A DNA stretch of 64,000 bases, taken from positions 9,094,227-9,158,226 of the forward strand of contig NC_039362.1 in the NCBI RefSeq assembly GCF_003573695.1, read 5' to 3'. Positions 27,501 through 39,767 of this stretch are shown in pieces (positions within the stretch are counted from its first letter, which is position 1; every line of letters starts with the position of its first letter). The translations under genes and the position numbers were made by a program. Source of the stretch: Papaver somniferum. Lineage: Eukaryota; Streptophyta; Magnoliopsida; Ranunculales; Papaveraceae. The notes beneath the pieces are model-generated. The model saw only the letters and a program-made list of their open reading frames with translations. It had not been told where the DNA came from and ran no database searches.

Positions 27501-28889
27501 CCGCCACGACATACTTCGGAACAAGGATGGTATTATACCATTTGAGGATATTGATCATTTTTGGAAACAATTAAGCTTCGATCCTCTCCCAACCGAATAT
27601 GACGAGGATGATCTAGAAATTTGGGACACGACAAATGGGAAAAAGTTAGCGGAGATGTATAGGAAGATGTTCCGAGGTCAAAAACAAATCTTTTGGGACA
27701 ACATGATGCCGGTCATGTATCCTTTCACCCAAGAAAATATTTTGGAACCGAGAAGAGTGAACCTAAAGGTAGGAAGAGTAAGAAAATGAATAATTTTCAA
27801 ACTAGACAAGCCAACAAGAAACAATTGGCTACTCATAGGGATCCATCCGGCGTTGACTACCATGATGCAAGATATGAGAAGGCAAAGAAGGAAATTAATA
27901 AGGTGATGAAGGAGGAAATAGTGAAAGTTCCAAAAAAAACGTGGTCGTCCGAGTATTCAAAAAGCCGAAACAAGTAACAAAGAGGTCGATGAGAATGATT
28001 GTCCGTCACAAACAAAGGATATTAAAGAGGATGTCAAGGGCAAGAGTAAGATGTATCCTTCACAAACTAACATAAAGGAGAAAATGACCGTACATGAAAT
28101 TGGTAGGATGAGAGGTCCAAGAAGAGATAAGTCCGGTAACTATTTGAGCCCTATCAATTTTATATACGATAACTACTTGGAAGATCTATCGCCAATAATT
28201 CATGAGCATATTGTAACAATGAACGACGTAAACGGTGATGGTAATTGTGGATATTACGTCACGACGGAACAACTTGGTCCTTTTAAGAAAGGGAACAATC
28301 CGGTGCCCCATGAAAATGAAGTCAAGTATATTAGGCAACAATTATTACAAACACTATGCCGAAACAAAGATTTCTACAAGATAATGATGAGAGGAGGTCC
28401 AAGAGGAGATGCAGGGGTGGCAGCAGAATACATTGCATTCGAACGTCGTCTACATGGGGATTTTATAATCACCCAAGAACATTAGATGATGACGCCTATT
28501 TGTGGGTTTTAATAGCGGACGCATTCGATTGCGTCGTACATTGTTTCGGGTGGACGGGTAGTAGTTTTACTTACGCGCCTCCAACAAGACCTTGCCATGA
28601 TGGTGTAAAAGATAGAAGACATGTTATTGGATTTGTTCAAAATTATCATTTTATCGGTCTCAAACTTAGACCTGGTTGCCCATTACCACCCTTGATGAGT
28701 GAAGCATTTTGGCCTGGATTTGAAAATAATTATGCGATGGATTGGTGTGCAAATTATGCGACGGAAATGGATTTTTGGATTTCTTTGAATGTGCAGCCCC
28801 CAAGTGGACAAGTAATTACGTTTTCAAGTGATGAGTATGATGATAAAGAGGTCAGTGAAGAGGATGAGATTCGTTTAGGATCTCCATAA
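24533..28889 (+). pseudogene. MULE transposase fused to AT-hook and OTU-type cysteine protease, spliced, inactivated
   Basis: Probable exons are a first exon near 24533-24738 (acidic, TQTQTQTQ; the frame shifts at about 24606), 25717-25809 and 25896-28889, with GT/AG borders. The protein has a FAR1-like N-terminal DNA-binding region with a conserved Cys/His pattern, then a MULE transposase core (ILDCTYKTNKYEMPLFNIVG, VFVSDQDSSL). A SWIM zinc finger (CVCKIKTSMGLPCRH) and an AT-hook (RGRP) follow, then an OTU protease domain with Asp/Cys in DGNCGY and a probable His in NYHFIG. Lesions are an extra A in the run at 26850-26856, a TAA at 27286-27288, a 2-bp AG insertion near 27751, an extra A in the run at 27932-27939 and a frameshift near 28460. 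The domain order is colinear, so it was one protein. Confidence 0.8.
24739..25716 (+). repeat. Intron 1 of the transposase gene, filled with TTCGGC inverted-repeat array
   Basis: The intron holds over 20 copies of GGTTCGGC or its complement GCCGAACC, usually as facing pairs separated by about 20-30 nt (GGTTCGGCTCAT...ATGCGCCGAACC). A segment of about 303 bp is duplicated in tandem (from about 24783 and again from about 25086). The array ends near 25670, just before the acceptor at 25716. Confidence 0.8.
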
Positions 28890-29059
28890 AAATGTTTCAT
28901 GGATTTATCCGCATATTTTGTGTCTTTTGATTTTCGTGAATGATGAGGATGATATTTTGACTAGAATTGCAGTTACATGTACCCATCAAAACGAAATACT
29001 TGAATGATTTACTTTTTGGTTATGGAACGTGTTGTTTTCTAGAATATGGAACCATGAAC

Positions 29060-29310
29060 ACAGGAGATGGTTCGGCTTGTATCATTAGTTACAAGATAAG
29101 CCGAACCTGGCAAAAACTCTGATTTTTTGTCAGGTTCGGCTTATAACATTATTTTACTGAAACCCGAACCTGAAAAAAAAACAGATATTTTTTTCAGGTT
29201 CAGCTTATCCTGTAATTCCAGTTATGCGCCGAACCTGACAACAAAAAAATCAGAGTTTTTTCCAGGTTCGGCGCATAACTGGAATTACAGGATAAGCCGA
29301 ACCTTGCATG
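29060..29310. repeat. TTCGGC array with a 41-bp near-perfect inverted repeat
   Basis: Arms at 29196-29236 and 29264-29304 are reverse complements with one mismatch over 41 bases, separated by 27 bases. Each arm begins AGGTTC and ends GAACCT. More GGTTCGGC/GCCGAACC pairs lie at 29070-29170. The block lies in the spacer after the transposase-OTU gene and before the convergent SANT-like gene, so it could fold as a strong hairpin in read-through transcripts. Confidence 0.85.
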
Positions 29311-29426
29311 ATTCATGAAAACAATAATTATTATATCATACCAAATAGACTTTTCAAATTCATTGAAAATGTTGATTACACACCCGTTACATAACAGCCT
29401 AACAATAAATTTCTAGTCGAATTCTT

Positions 29427-29789
29427 CTAATATCCAAAACGGGTAATGAGAAACCTTCTAAGAATATAGTAGTGATCTTTGTATTCGAAATTCTTTCCTT
29501 TCCATCTTCGCCATTCCTCTAGAGCTCGGTCTTCAATCTCAGAGTTTGTTTCACCCTTGAGACGATATAGACTCACAATCCGAACTAAAGCTATAAAGTC
29601 TTTGATCGTCTTTTTAATAGTTTCAATTCGGCAAAACAAGGCCGCACTATCCCGGTTGTGAGGATTACCCGTTTCGGTACTGAAGGCTTCATGAATTCTA
29701 ACTAAGTAGTACATACTCATCAACCCCTTCACTCGTCGTTCTTCACCCTTCTTTGGATAGTATGTTACGTAATTAGTGCAAAGAGACAA
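29427..29789 (-). CDS. Small SANT/NAM-associated-like protein
   Basis: This is an open frame of 120 codons. The frame is open further upstream (residues like HEFTLEEDL before the first Met) up to a stop near 29835, so the N terminus may be incomplete. The sequence LCTNYVTYYP, GNPHNRDSAALFCRIETIKK and a C-terminal KGKNFEYKDHYYILRR pattern recall the Myb/SANT-like and NAM-associated proteins that accompany plant DNA transposons. Such proteins usually bind DNA as partners of a transposase; that role here is inferred. It is convergent with the transposase-OTU gene and upstream in the same direction as the PMD gene's end. There is no obvious lesion within the 120 codons. Confidence 0.5.
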   Translation of the reverse strand: MSLCTNYVTYYPKKGEERRVKGLMSMYYLVRIHEAFSTETGNPHNRDSAALFCRIETIKKTIKDFIALVRIVSLYRLKGETNSEIEDRALEEWRRWKGKNFEYKDHYYILRRFLITRFGY

Positions 29790-29939
29790 ATCTTCTTCTA
29801 AAGTAAACTCATGAGTTGGGGTGCCATTTTTTTAGGTATATGCTCTGAAGATACATCCTACTCATGTATGTCTATATATAATACAGGTTCCAACGGCTAT
29901 ATATTTCAAAAAAGAGTCGTTCATAGGTTTTTGTGCAAA

Positions 29940-30250
29940 TAAAGACAAGGTTCGTCTCATAATAAGGTTAGAACATAAGCCGAATCTGTTTAAGTAACAG
30001 CTGTAATTTCAAATTTTGAAACAGGTTCAGCGCATATTAATTTGAATATATAAGCCGGATCATATTAATTTCAAATTTTCGAAGAAGTACCCTTTTCATA
30101 TATTATAGGTTCGGCGCAAAACTAATACTATCGAACAAGCCGAACCTATAATTACAAAAGATTCGGCGTGTAACTAAAAATACAGGATAACTGAATCAGA
30201 GTTTTTCATATTCGACGCATAACTCAAATTACAGGATAAGCCGAACTTTA
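29940..30250. repeat. TTCGGC inverted-repeat array between SANT-like and PMD genes
   Basis: Pairs such as GGTTCGGCGCAAAAC...AACAAGCCGAACC and several decayed versions (TTCGACGCATAAC, ATAAGCCGGATC) occur here. The copies are more degenerate than at 29060-29310. The array sits in the spacer 5' of the SANT-like gene and 3' of PMD. Confidence 0.7.
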
Positions 30251-31496
30251 TAAATTCCAGGTAATGAGTAACTAATTAGCATTTACGATATTTATTAAAA
30301 CATGAAATTCAAGGTGTCCATAACACAATCCCAGCACCATTAAAAACAAAGTTCAGCACCTAAAAGGCAAGGTGTTTGCGACACCATAAAAGTTAAGAAA
30401 ACATTTAAAGGAACTTGGAAACATAAAAGGGCACTTAACCACGACGCCTCTTGTTAGTTCCACGACCACCTCTTCTTCCACCTTGGGCTTCAACTTCCAA
30501 CGCATCATTACCGGGTTGGCCGGTAGCACCATCTCCACTTGTACCTTCACCAACTTGTCGAGACCTCTTAGTGGTAGGCCTTTGTGCGGGTTCCTCGGGT
30601 CCTTGTCCTTTGTTGATGATTGCATCCCACTTGTTGTAGATGTTTTTTTGTTCTTCCACAGTCAATGGTGTTTTGCAACTAAGCTTGGCCTTCATTTTTT
30701 TCAACATCTCCCTACCCGCGGCAACCTATTTTTTCATTTGCCAACAACTTATAACCGTGAGGTTGAAGACATTTTTACCATAACTAATATATGAAAATAG
30801 TATAAAGTGAAGTCATTCTTACCATTATCTTGAAAGCGTTGACTACATCTTCGGAAGTAGACTTGTTGGTGATCTTGATTGCCTTGGCCTTCCCCTTATG
30901 AGCTATCTTCTGACTCTCCTTATTGATAATGAAGGGATGAGAAATTTGGTTATACCAATCCATATAGCCCGGATCCTCTTCACATGGATCATCAAGTAAA
31001 GGTGTTAACGTGGACACATCTAATGTGTGATGGTCTAAGTGGTTCCAAAACTCAAGGGTGGGACGAGGATCATACTCTGGTTCCCAAGATGAATTAGTGC
31101 TTTTAGTTCCAATACCACTCTTTCGTAACAACCTGAATTTCTCATCAAACAAAGGAACCTTTTGGACGCATCCCATTTGACGGAGTACTCGCCGAGGATC
31201 GTATATAACATAACCACTGGGATAAAACAATGGACCATGATACATATTTACCGGCATACCCTCATCTTCAACAACTTCATCTTCTTCTTTATGGTTGAAA
31301 AACGACATCATCAACACCCATTGTGTCTAACCTCTCTCTCAAACTTGCCACCAGATGTTTTTTGTTCCTTTTCTTCGAGTCCTCGTACAAGTACCGTGCT
31401 GCAGTTGGCTCCGTATCAACATAATCGACATCCTTTTCATATACTTTGGCCACGTTCAAAATTGGGAAATGGTCATATATCCACACCTACATCCAA

Positions 31497-31702
31497 AGAA
31501 CCACATTCAAAAATCAAAGGAATTGAAGTGATAGAAACAATTTTTAGTTGGAACATCAAAGTAAGAATAAAGTTCGCAAACTCAGAGAAAGGTTCGGATT
31601 ATATGTATCAAGTATTATAAGCCGAACCCAATAAATAAGAAGTTCGGCTTATACGATTTTATAGTAATAAGCCGAACCATACTCTGAACTTCCAAAAGTT
31701 AC
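31497..31702 (-). repeat. PMD intron 2 with TTCGGC repeats
   Basis: This short intron contains facing copies (GGTTCGGATTAT...ATAAGCCGAACC and GTTCGGCTTAT...AATAAGCCGAACC, about 31590-31680). The flanking exons contain none. Confidence 0.7.
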
Positions 31703-31788
31703 CTGGAACGAAGTGAAGTTTCCTCGGATCTTTGTACTTGTCAACCTAGACGCGCTGGCAACTTGGTCCAGCAGGTAAGCGAGCATAG

Positions 31789-33679
31789 TGGTAGGCTGGG
31801 GACTGTGTAGAAAATAAGAGCAAGAAAAAGCCTACATGTTATAACTGCAAGTGCACAATGTCAGTTGTAGTGTGTGTGCAAGAACAGGTCATTCCATAGG
31901 GACTTGGGTGTGAGTTGAAGTTCTCCTAAGCTAGTTCTGAGCTAGTGACAGTGGCAGTGAGCCAAAGATGCAAAGATTGACAGTGGCAAAGAATCAAAGG
32001 CAATGAGCCTAAGGCAGTGAGAAATAAAGAACCAAGGAAGTAATGGCAGTGAAGCACAAGAACAAAGAAATAAAGCATTAGGGATTGAATCCACCACTAA
32101 CTTAAGTTAAGTCATCCTAGTTCCACTATGTTCTTGTCCCTTGTATAGTTATCAGTGAGCTTCTAGGCTCAACTGACTAACTAGATGGCAGTGGAGGTTC
32201 TATGCCTGCTGCTCATCAAAGAGTTTGGTTTTACATTAAAAGTTAGAGGCACTAAGATGGTCATCTTCATAATATCAGCTGATACTCTCACTTATCAACT
32301 AACTAAAGGTAAACCACTTAGGTATGTCTAACTAACTTAAAGGAATTTCAATCCTAGCATTCTTAGCACAACAAGACTATATCAAAACTTGAACGGAACT
32401 TAACAATGAATTAATGGTTTCATCTAACTCTAGCAGTGACAACTAGAACATGATTAACATTAATAACTGATATTGAAATAAGAGCAAATTCAAACAAAAC
32501 ATGACTGAAAATTTACAAAACAAATGAACCAACAGTTGAGGAACTGGCTAGTCCATTCCTCTTGGGTGAAGCTCTGGCTAGCCCAGGCATGTTTACAACA
32601 CCCACACACCCCTCTATTTATACCCAGAAACCCAATTAGGGTTCATACACTATTTATCCCCAAATCCCCAAATCAGTAAAATTAGGGTTTTGAAATCTCA
32701 CCAAATTTGATGGGATAACTGCTCCATCTCGTCGACCCACTCTTCTTCTGCCTCTCCTGGTCCATATCCATGCTTCAATTGCTTCTATAGACTCACCTAT
32801 TTTATCAATTTCTCACCTAGGGTTTCAGTGAGATGAGAGATGAGAAATTGATGAAATAGATGGCTAGAGAGATAGGGGAAATAATGGTTTTCGGTAGGTG
32901 ATAGCCATGATGGCTTTTGGTGGGGGTTGTGGTGGTTGAGGCAGTGGAGTTGGCGGAGTTGGTGGTGAAGGTGAGGATGTTGCAGACGGAGTGGAGAAGA
33001 TGGAGTCGATGGAGAAGAGATTAGGTGTTGTTTGGTTTAGGGTATAGGTGTTTGGTACTCGAGTGTTGAGCAGGTGGAGCGAATCTTGATGATCAGAGAA
33101 GAGAAAGCGTTGGATGCAAAGATGATGGATTGATCCAACGGCGAGATGGAGGCATGATCGGAGCGACCGTTGGATGCATAATACAACAAATCTGACGGTT
33201 CCGATTAGAGATAGGTACTATGATGTTAGTCAGACGCATCGAGATTTGATGAAAAGCAATGAAGCGACCGTAGGATGCTGAGATGATCCAATCTGACGGC
33301 TGAAGATGGAGGCGGGTATGGATATTGGAAATGGGTTTGGGTAAGGGTTTTGGACCTTGGGTATGCCAAGCCCATATCTTCTTTAAGAACAATTCTTCCT
33401 TGTAAGCCCATTTCTAGCCTTTTGGTCTTGTGCACAACATTCTTCGCGGCTTCCATGCGTGATTCCTCTTGGCTTCCACCACTTTTCTGTTCTTTTCTCT
33501 CCGTAATTCCATCCAAACTTTATTTATAACCTAAAAATGCAAAATTAATTAAAAAAAATATTTATTCTTGAAAACAATGAAAATACAGAAATATGGGATA
33601 AAATATAGAATTAATGCACAAAAGATGAGTTAAATGCCAATAAAAAGGGACAGATATATAAAATATTTGGCACTCATCA
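31789..33679 (-). repeat. 3' LTR of the nested element
   Basis: It is 1891 bp and begins TGATGAGTGCC on the minus strand. It is very similar to 37900-39767, with small indels (for example near 32755 and 33350), which suggests a moderately recent insertion. Confidence 0.85.
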
Positions 33680-35121
33680 AATACCCCCAAACCTGAATTT
33701 TACTTGTCTTCAAGTAAAACAAAACTAAGGAAATTCTAACTATACCACTGTCGCTGGTCTCTCGAATGCATTTAGCGTATGCACTAAGCCTTTTAAACCA
33801 CTAAGTGTCCCTAGTGGACGAGTTGAAGTCTCGTGAAGGTTTGCTTAGAACGTACCTACAAAGTTCTAGGAAAAAATATAATCTCAAATTCCATAAAATG
33901 TGACATGTGCAAGACAGTTTAAGCTCACAGAAAAATGGATATGTCAATCTAGCTGTCAAAGACACAATCCTAGCACTGATAACAACTAAAGACATGTGAT
34001 AAGAGTGTAAAGTGTATCTACACATGTTAAGAATGATCAGAAGTTATGACTGGCAATCGCTAAGAGATAGTTTTTAGGCTAAGAACTGAATTCAAAGCCA
34101 TGCTAGCTGTCCGGCTTTACGAGAATTGTGAATGTTCACCTAAGAGTTGGTGATATTTAAGTTTACCCGCGTTGTACATCGATGGCTGCACCCTCCTTCC
34201 TTATTACAAGACTATTTACAACAAAAAGATGACTCTTATTTACATAGACTACCCTCTTTTATTTTTGGACAAGAGAGAAACATTGCCTTTAACATGACAA
34301 AACTTGGAAATAAATACTTGATATTTTTGTATTTTTCTGATTTTTTCTGATTTTTTTTTTAATTTTTTTTTGAAATTGAAACAACAATTTACATCATACT
34401 AACAATTTTGTTTTGATGAACAGAAATTAAAATTTACATGGCACTTTGGAAGAGGTATCCCTTTTCGATGTACCCAGTCAAATTCAATGGTTGCTTTTCT
34501 TAATGTATCCTCCAACTTCTATCCCAGCCAACCAGAGAACAAGCTAGTCAAGTCTCATTCAGTATTCTAGATGATTGGCAGTCTACTTAACCGATCAAAC
34601 ACCTACCCGAGGCTAAACATGTATTGGTAGATCGTGCGTGTGCAAATTTCTTATCAACATGTGAATTGTGTTAGAATCAGGGGTGCCTTATCATCTAGAC
34701 TAAGGACCCTACGTTAACATATATGCACAGGAATCAACATTTCAAGGCAAATGAGCTCCATTTTTAATTTTTCAATTTTTCAATTTATTATTATTTTTTT
34801 TTACATGCTATAATTGAGTAGATGATAAGGGTTCAATTTTCAAAAAGAAAGAGTTCAGTTTTCATGATAGCATGTTATCGTGGTATCTACTCTATACCCC
34901 CAAACCTAAAATAAACATTGTCCTCAATGTTTCAAAAGATGCAACATACGAATAGGACCATGCTGAGTAGAGAAAAAGGAAAGAGAATACCCGATTTGAC
35001 GAAAGAAAGAACCGAACTCCATTATTCACGGCTAGAATCCAACATTTTCGGCTAAGATCACATTGGATTAGCACAATATATACAAAAGAAACAAAGTTCA
35101 ACTAAGATATTATCTACTGGA
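33680..35121 (-). other. 3' noncoding region of the nested element
   Basis: It contains the reverse complement of the same polypurine-like block (near 34890-34930) and of the AT-rich 3' region found after the pol copies at 8004, 13867 and 18128. This confirms the family link. No credible ORF is present. Confidence 0.6.
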
Positions 35122-36873
35122 TTATATACAAGAAAATTTTCCGTACACCAACAATCTAAAGAGTTGAGGATCAACCCAAAAGACGAAGTGTAGAGATTTC
35201 AACAGCTTCACACAAATATAACAGGAAAGAAATGCAAGTGAAGCTGTGAAACAAAATGAGCTACCCCCAAACCTGGATTTTTCAACAGATATAATTTTGG
35301 GTATAAAATCTCGCAGTTTTGGGGGTTCGTCATGCACAAGGTCTAGCTCGAAATGAACTTTGCTAGGGACGGGCAAACATGCTAATTCCAACTGTGGCTC
35401 CTCAAAGATATTATACTTAGATGCAAAATAGTCCAAAAGGACTTTGGAAGCACACAGTTCCAAACCTAGGTTGGGAATTCTCAGAAAAATTGGTTTTACA
35501 ATATTGTTACAAACCAAATCTAGGTTGGGTGGAAGGCCATCAGACTGTGACTTATGCAGGGAGATAGGCACATCATTATTAATCAAATCAATATCTCCTA
35601 AATCATCTACACGTGTCACAACATGCTCACAATCATCAAACAATTTAGCGAGTTCACAATCAGAATCATCAACATCATCAACAGATTTATTCTCATGCAT
35701 CGGCAAATCAGGGGAAACATCACATTGAATACTAGAAGAAACATCATTCATGAAGGTCGAGGCAGAGAAGCCTAATGTATTTGAACCCAAAGGTTCCATA
35801 ACATTTTCAGTATAGACATGTTCTTCTAACATAACATACTCATCATCATCATCATCATCAAAACAAGAATGCCATTCCCTATTCGAAACTACAGTGTCTT
35901 TAGTCCACTCATTTACCTCTAAATTAGGTTCATGTTCAATATTACTAGCATGAGTAGGATTATAAGCATTATTTATAAAATTAATTTCATTAGGGATAAC
36001 AGACATCTCATGGTGAAATTCCTCCTCTCCTACATTTTGTAAATGAATCAGGTTGCTCCTTAATGTCATATTAAGTTGCTCAATGGAAGGAGAGGCTTCA
36101 CTAGTGGGTACCCTAGATTCATATGGATTTTCAAAACATGATTGTTAATGAGGTTCACTATGGAAGGGGATTTCAGAGATGTTGCTATATGGATGATCAT
36201 TCAATGCTTGCATTTCTAATATAGCAGTATTTTGTTTGATGAGATTGATAGTTTCCGTCGAAGATTGCATACAAGGTGTCATGGGAGTATGAAATTGTTC
36301 AACTTCCCACTGTGGTGAGTGATACATGGGTGCATGGTCGTTAGGGTTTATAAAAGAATTATCGCAACCTTCGAAAGGTTGATTATGGTCCCAATAACTA
36401 CCAGCATCATAATCTGTGGGTATTTGATACCTTGGATTGTCATGGTATCCTCTAGACTGCCTAAAATCATGCAAAATATAGCAATTCTCAACAGGGTGGT
36501 CTAAGCTACCACATGCGGGACAAGCATAGATTTCAGGTTGCCTAGGAAAGTTAGATGTGACAGATTCCTCATGCGAGTGCATTTCTAAAGCTGTGATTCT
36601 AGCTTCTAACTCATCCAAAAGTGATGATTGTGTGAGTGAGACATTAGCAAAATGTTCATTTTCACGTTGTGGTGAATGATGCATGTGCGAATAGTCATTA
36701 GGGTTCATGTATTGAGGTTCGGGACTTTGAAAATGTCCATAATAATTCCTATAACTATTGACATCATGGTCTATGGGAGGCTCGTAACGTGAAGTATGCC
36801 TATAAGCAAGTTCCCTAAGGGATTTGTTTGAATCCCCGGTTGCAGACCAATATCCTGAAATGATTGAGCTCAC
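35122..36873 (-). pseudogene. Gag-like zinc-knuckle ORF of the nested element, one in-frame stop
   Basis: One minus-strand frame of about 584 codons is broken once, by TAA at 36147-36145. The N-terminal part has two related segments (MNPNDYSHMHHSPQRE and INPNDHAPMYHSPQWE) around a CCHC zinc knuckle (CPACGSLDHPVENC), a short predicted coiled region (LLDELEARITALEMH), then a stop. The C-terminal part is acidic (DDDDDDEY) and ends in a hydrophobic stretch (FTASLAFLSCYICVKLL) that could cross a membrane. I see no protease, RT or integrase. It may bind element RNA as a reduced Gag. The function of the hydrophobic tail is unknown. Confidence 0.6.
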
Positions 36874-37875
36874 AAGCTAAGTAACTATGTTACAAATCCC
36901 ACTATTTGGTTTTAATGGGTTTGGATTTTTGGAAAAATTTTGGTTTTTGTGGGAACGAAAAACATTTGGTTTTTGTGGGCAAACATTTGGTTTTTTGTGG
37001 GTTTTGGAAAACTTTGGTTTTTAGGGAAAAAGCTTTTGGTTTTTTATGGGACAAAAAACTTTTTGGTTTTTGGGGAAAAAAAGAAAACTTTTTGGTTTTT
37101 AGGGAAAAAGCCCAGCTAATGGGTTCAGTGAACCAAGCCTAGCTCACGGCCCACGATTTTTTTCCACGAAGCCCACGGCCTGGAATAGCAGCCCACAGTG
37201 ATAATGGTTCTAAACCAATCCCTGAGAAGTGAGGCCCAGTTGGGTATTTGGTTTCTTTTTGGGCTCTCAGAGAGCCAAAGTACGAGGCCCACTTGGGCTT
37301 TTGAAAACATTTTTTCAAATGGGTCAAGCCCACAATTCAGAAACAAGCCCAGAGGTTAAATTTCAGTAAGGGTTTTGGGCTAGCTGTTTAGCCAAAAGAC
37401 TAAGCCCAACTGGGATTTTGAAAACGTTTTACAAAATTTAGTGGGTCAAGCCCAAAGTTCAGTTTCAGTTGGGTTTACACAATTTCAGAACTGGCTACAG
37501 CCCAAAATTTTAATGGAAGAGAAAATAATACCCAACCCAGTGAACTGGGTGAACTTCAGGCTCAGCCCACAGCTCCTCTCCTGGGCAGCAGCAGCAGCAG
37601 GCAGCACAGCAGTAGTTGGCAACAGCAGCAGCAACAGGCAGCAGCACTAGGCAGCAGCAGGCAGCAGCAACACAGTTCAGCATCACCAGAAGATGGTACC
37701 TGGTGAACTCAACAGCATTCAAAACAGTAAGTCAAAGCAGTAAATCAAAGATGCAGGAATGCAATGTAAAAATGATGTAAATGCAATATGCAAGATATGC
37801 AAGTTACAACTAATGCTAACAACAGATGCAGTTGGGGATAAGATGCAAGAAAAACTTCAACAACACAGCACCAAG
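36874..37875 (-). other. Leader of the nested element, with CAG-rich tract
   Basis: It has a GCAGCAGCAG-type tract at about 37565-37675 and repeated GGGCTT/AAGCCC words at 37100-37560, the same composition as the leader at 2705-3683. The TTTGGTTTTT-rich part at 36900-37110 is low complexity. No gene is seen. Confidence 0.6.
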
Positions 37876-37899
37876 TCCCCGGCAGCGGCGCCAAAAATT

Positions 37900-39767
37900 T
37901 GGTAGGCTGGGGACTGTGTAGAAAATAAGAGCAAGAAAAAACCTACATGTTATAACTGTAAGTGCACAGTGTCAGTTGTAGTGTGTGTGCAAGAACAGGT
38001 CATTCCACAGGGACTTGGGTGTGAGTTGAAGTTCTCATAAGCTAGTTCTGAGCTAGTGACAGTGGCAGTGAGCCAAATATGCAAAGATTGACAGTGGCAA
38101 AGAATCAAAGGAAATGAGCCTAAGGCAGTGAGAAATAAAGAACCAAGGAAGTAATGGCAGTGAAGCACTAGAACAAAGAAATAAAGAATTAGGGATTGAA
38201 TCCACCACTAACTTAAGTTAAGTCATCCTAGTTCCACTATGTTCTTGTCCCTTGTATAGTTATCAGTGAGCTTCTAGGCTCAACTGACTAACTAGATGGC
38301 AGTGGAGGTTCTATGCCTGCTGCTCATCAAAGGGTTTGGTTTTACATTGAAAGTTAGAGGCACTAAGATGGCCATCTTCCTAATATCAGCTGATACTCTC
38401 ACTTATCAACTAACTAAAGGTCAACCACTTAGGTATGTCTAACTAACTTAAAGGAATTTCAATCCTAGCATTCTTAGCACAACAAGACTATATCAAAACT
38501 TGAACTGAACTTAACAATGAATTAATGGTTTCATCTAACCCTAGCAGTGACAACTAGAACATGATTAACATTAATAACTGATATTGAAATAAGAGCAAAT
38601 TCAAACAAAACATGACTGAAAATTTACAAAACAAATGAACCAACAGTTGAGGAACTGGCTAGTCCATTCCTCTTGGGTGAAGCTCTGGATAGCCCAGGCA
38701 TGTTTACAACACCCACACACCCCTTTATTTATACCCAGAAACCCAATTAGGGTTCATACACTATTTCTCCCCAAATCCCCAAATCAGTAAAATTAGGGTT
38801 TTGAAATCTCACCAAATTTGATGGGATAACTGCTCCATCTCGTCGACCCACTCTTCTTCTGTCCATATCCATGCTTCAATTGATTCTATAGACTCACCTA
38901 TTTTATCAATTTCTCACCCAGGGTTTCAGTGAGATGAAAGATGAGAAATTGATGAAATATATGGCTAGAAAGATAGGGGAAATGATGGTTTTCGGTGGGT
39001 GATAGCCATGATGGATTTTGGTGGGGGTTGTGGTGGTTAAGGCAGTGGAGTTCGCGGAGTTGGTGGTGAAGGTGAGGCTGTTGCAGACGGAGTGGATAAG
39101 ATGGAGTCGATGTAGAAGAGATTAGGTGTTGTTTGGTTTAGGGTATAGGTGTTTGGTACTCGGGTGTTAAGCAGGTAGAGCGAAGATTGATGATCAGAGA
39201 AGATAAAGCGTTGGATGCAAAGATGATGGATTGATCCAACGGCGAGATGGAGGAATGTTCGGAGAGACCGTTGGATGCTTAATACAACAAATATGACGGC
39301 TCCGATTAGAGATAGGTACTATGATGTTAGTCCAACGCATCGAGATTTGATGAACAACAATGAAGCGACCGTAGGATGCTGAGATGATCCAATCTGACGG
39401 CTGAAGATGGAGGCGGGTATGGATATTGGAAATGGGTTTTGGACCTTGGGTATGCGAAGCCCATATCTTCTTTAAGAACAATTCTTCCTTGTAAGCCCAT
39501 TTCTAGCCTTTTGGTCCTGTGCACAACATTCTTCGCGGCTTCCTTGCATGATTCCTCTTGGCTTCCACCACTTTTCTGCTCTTTTCGCTCCTTAATTCCA
39601 TCCAAACTTTATTTATAACCTAAAAATGCAAAATTAATTAATAAAAATATTTATTCTTGAAAACAATGAAAATACATAATATGGGATAAAATATAGAATT
39701 AATGCACAAAAGATGAGTTAAATGCCAATAAAAAGGGACAGATATATACAATATTTGGCACTCATCA
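37900..39767 (-). repeat. 5' LTR of the nested element
   Basis: It is 1868 bp and ends beside the primer-binding site (reverse complement at 37876-37893). On the minus strand a TATA-like box is visible in the stretch around 38725-38745. Confidence 0.85.

Larger units (their letters stand above)
31789..39767 (-). mobile_element. Non-autonomous LTR retrotransposon of the same family, nested in PMD exon 2
   Basis: The LTRs are 31789-33679 and 37900-39767. The unit is flanked by CATAG and CGTAG (plus strand), a 5-bp duplication with one change. On the minus strand the LTR begins TGATGAGTGCC, as in the 721-21649 family. The primer-binding site is identical (37876-37893), and a polypurine tract lies at 33680-33695. 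The 4.2-kb interior has no protease, RT or integrase, only one interrupted ORF with a zinc knuckle. It probably relied on proteins of an Athila-like partner. Confidence 0.85.
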
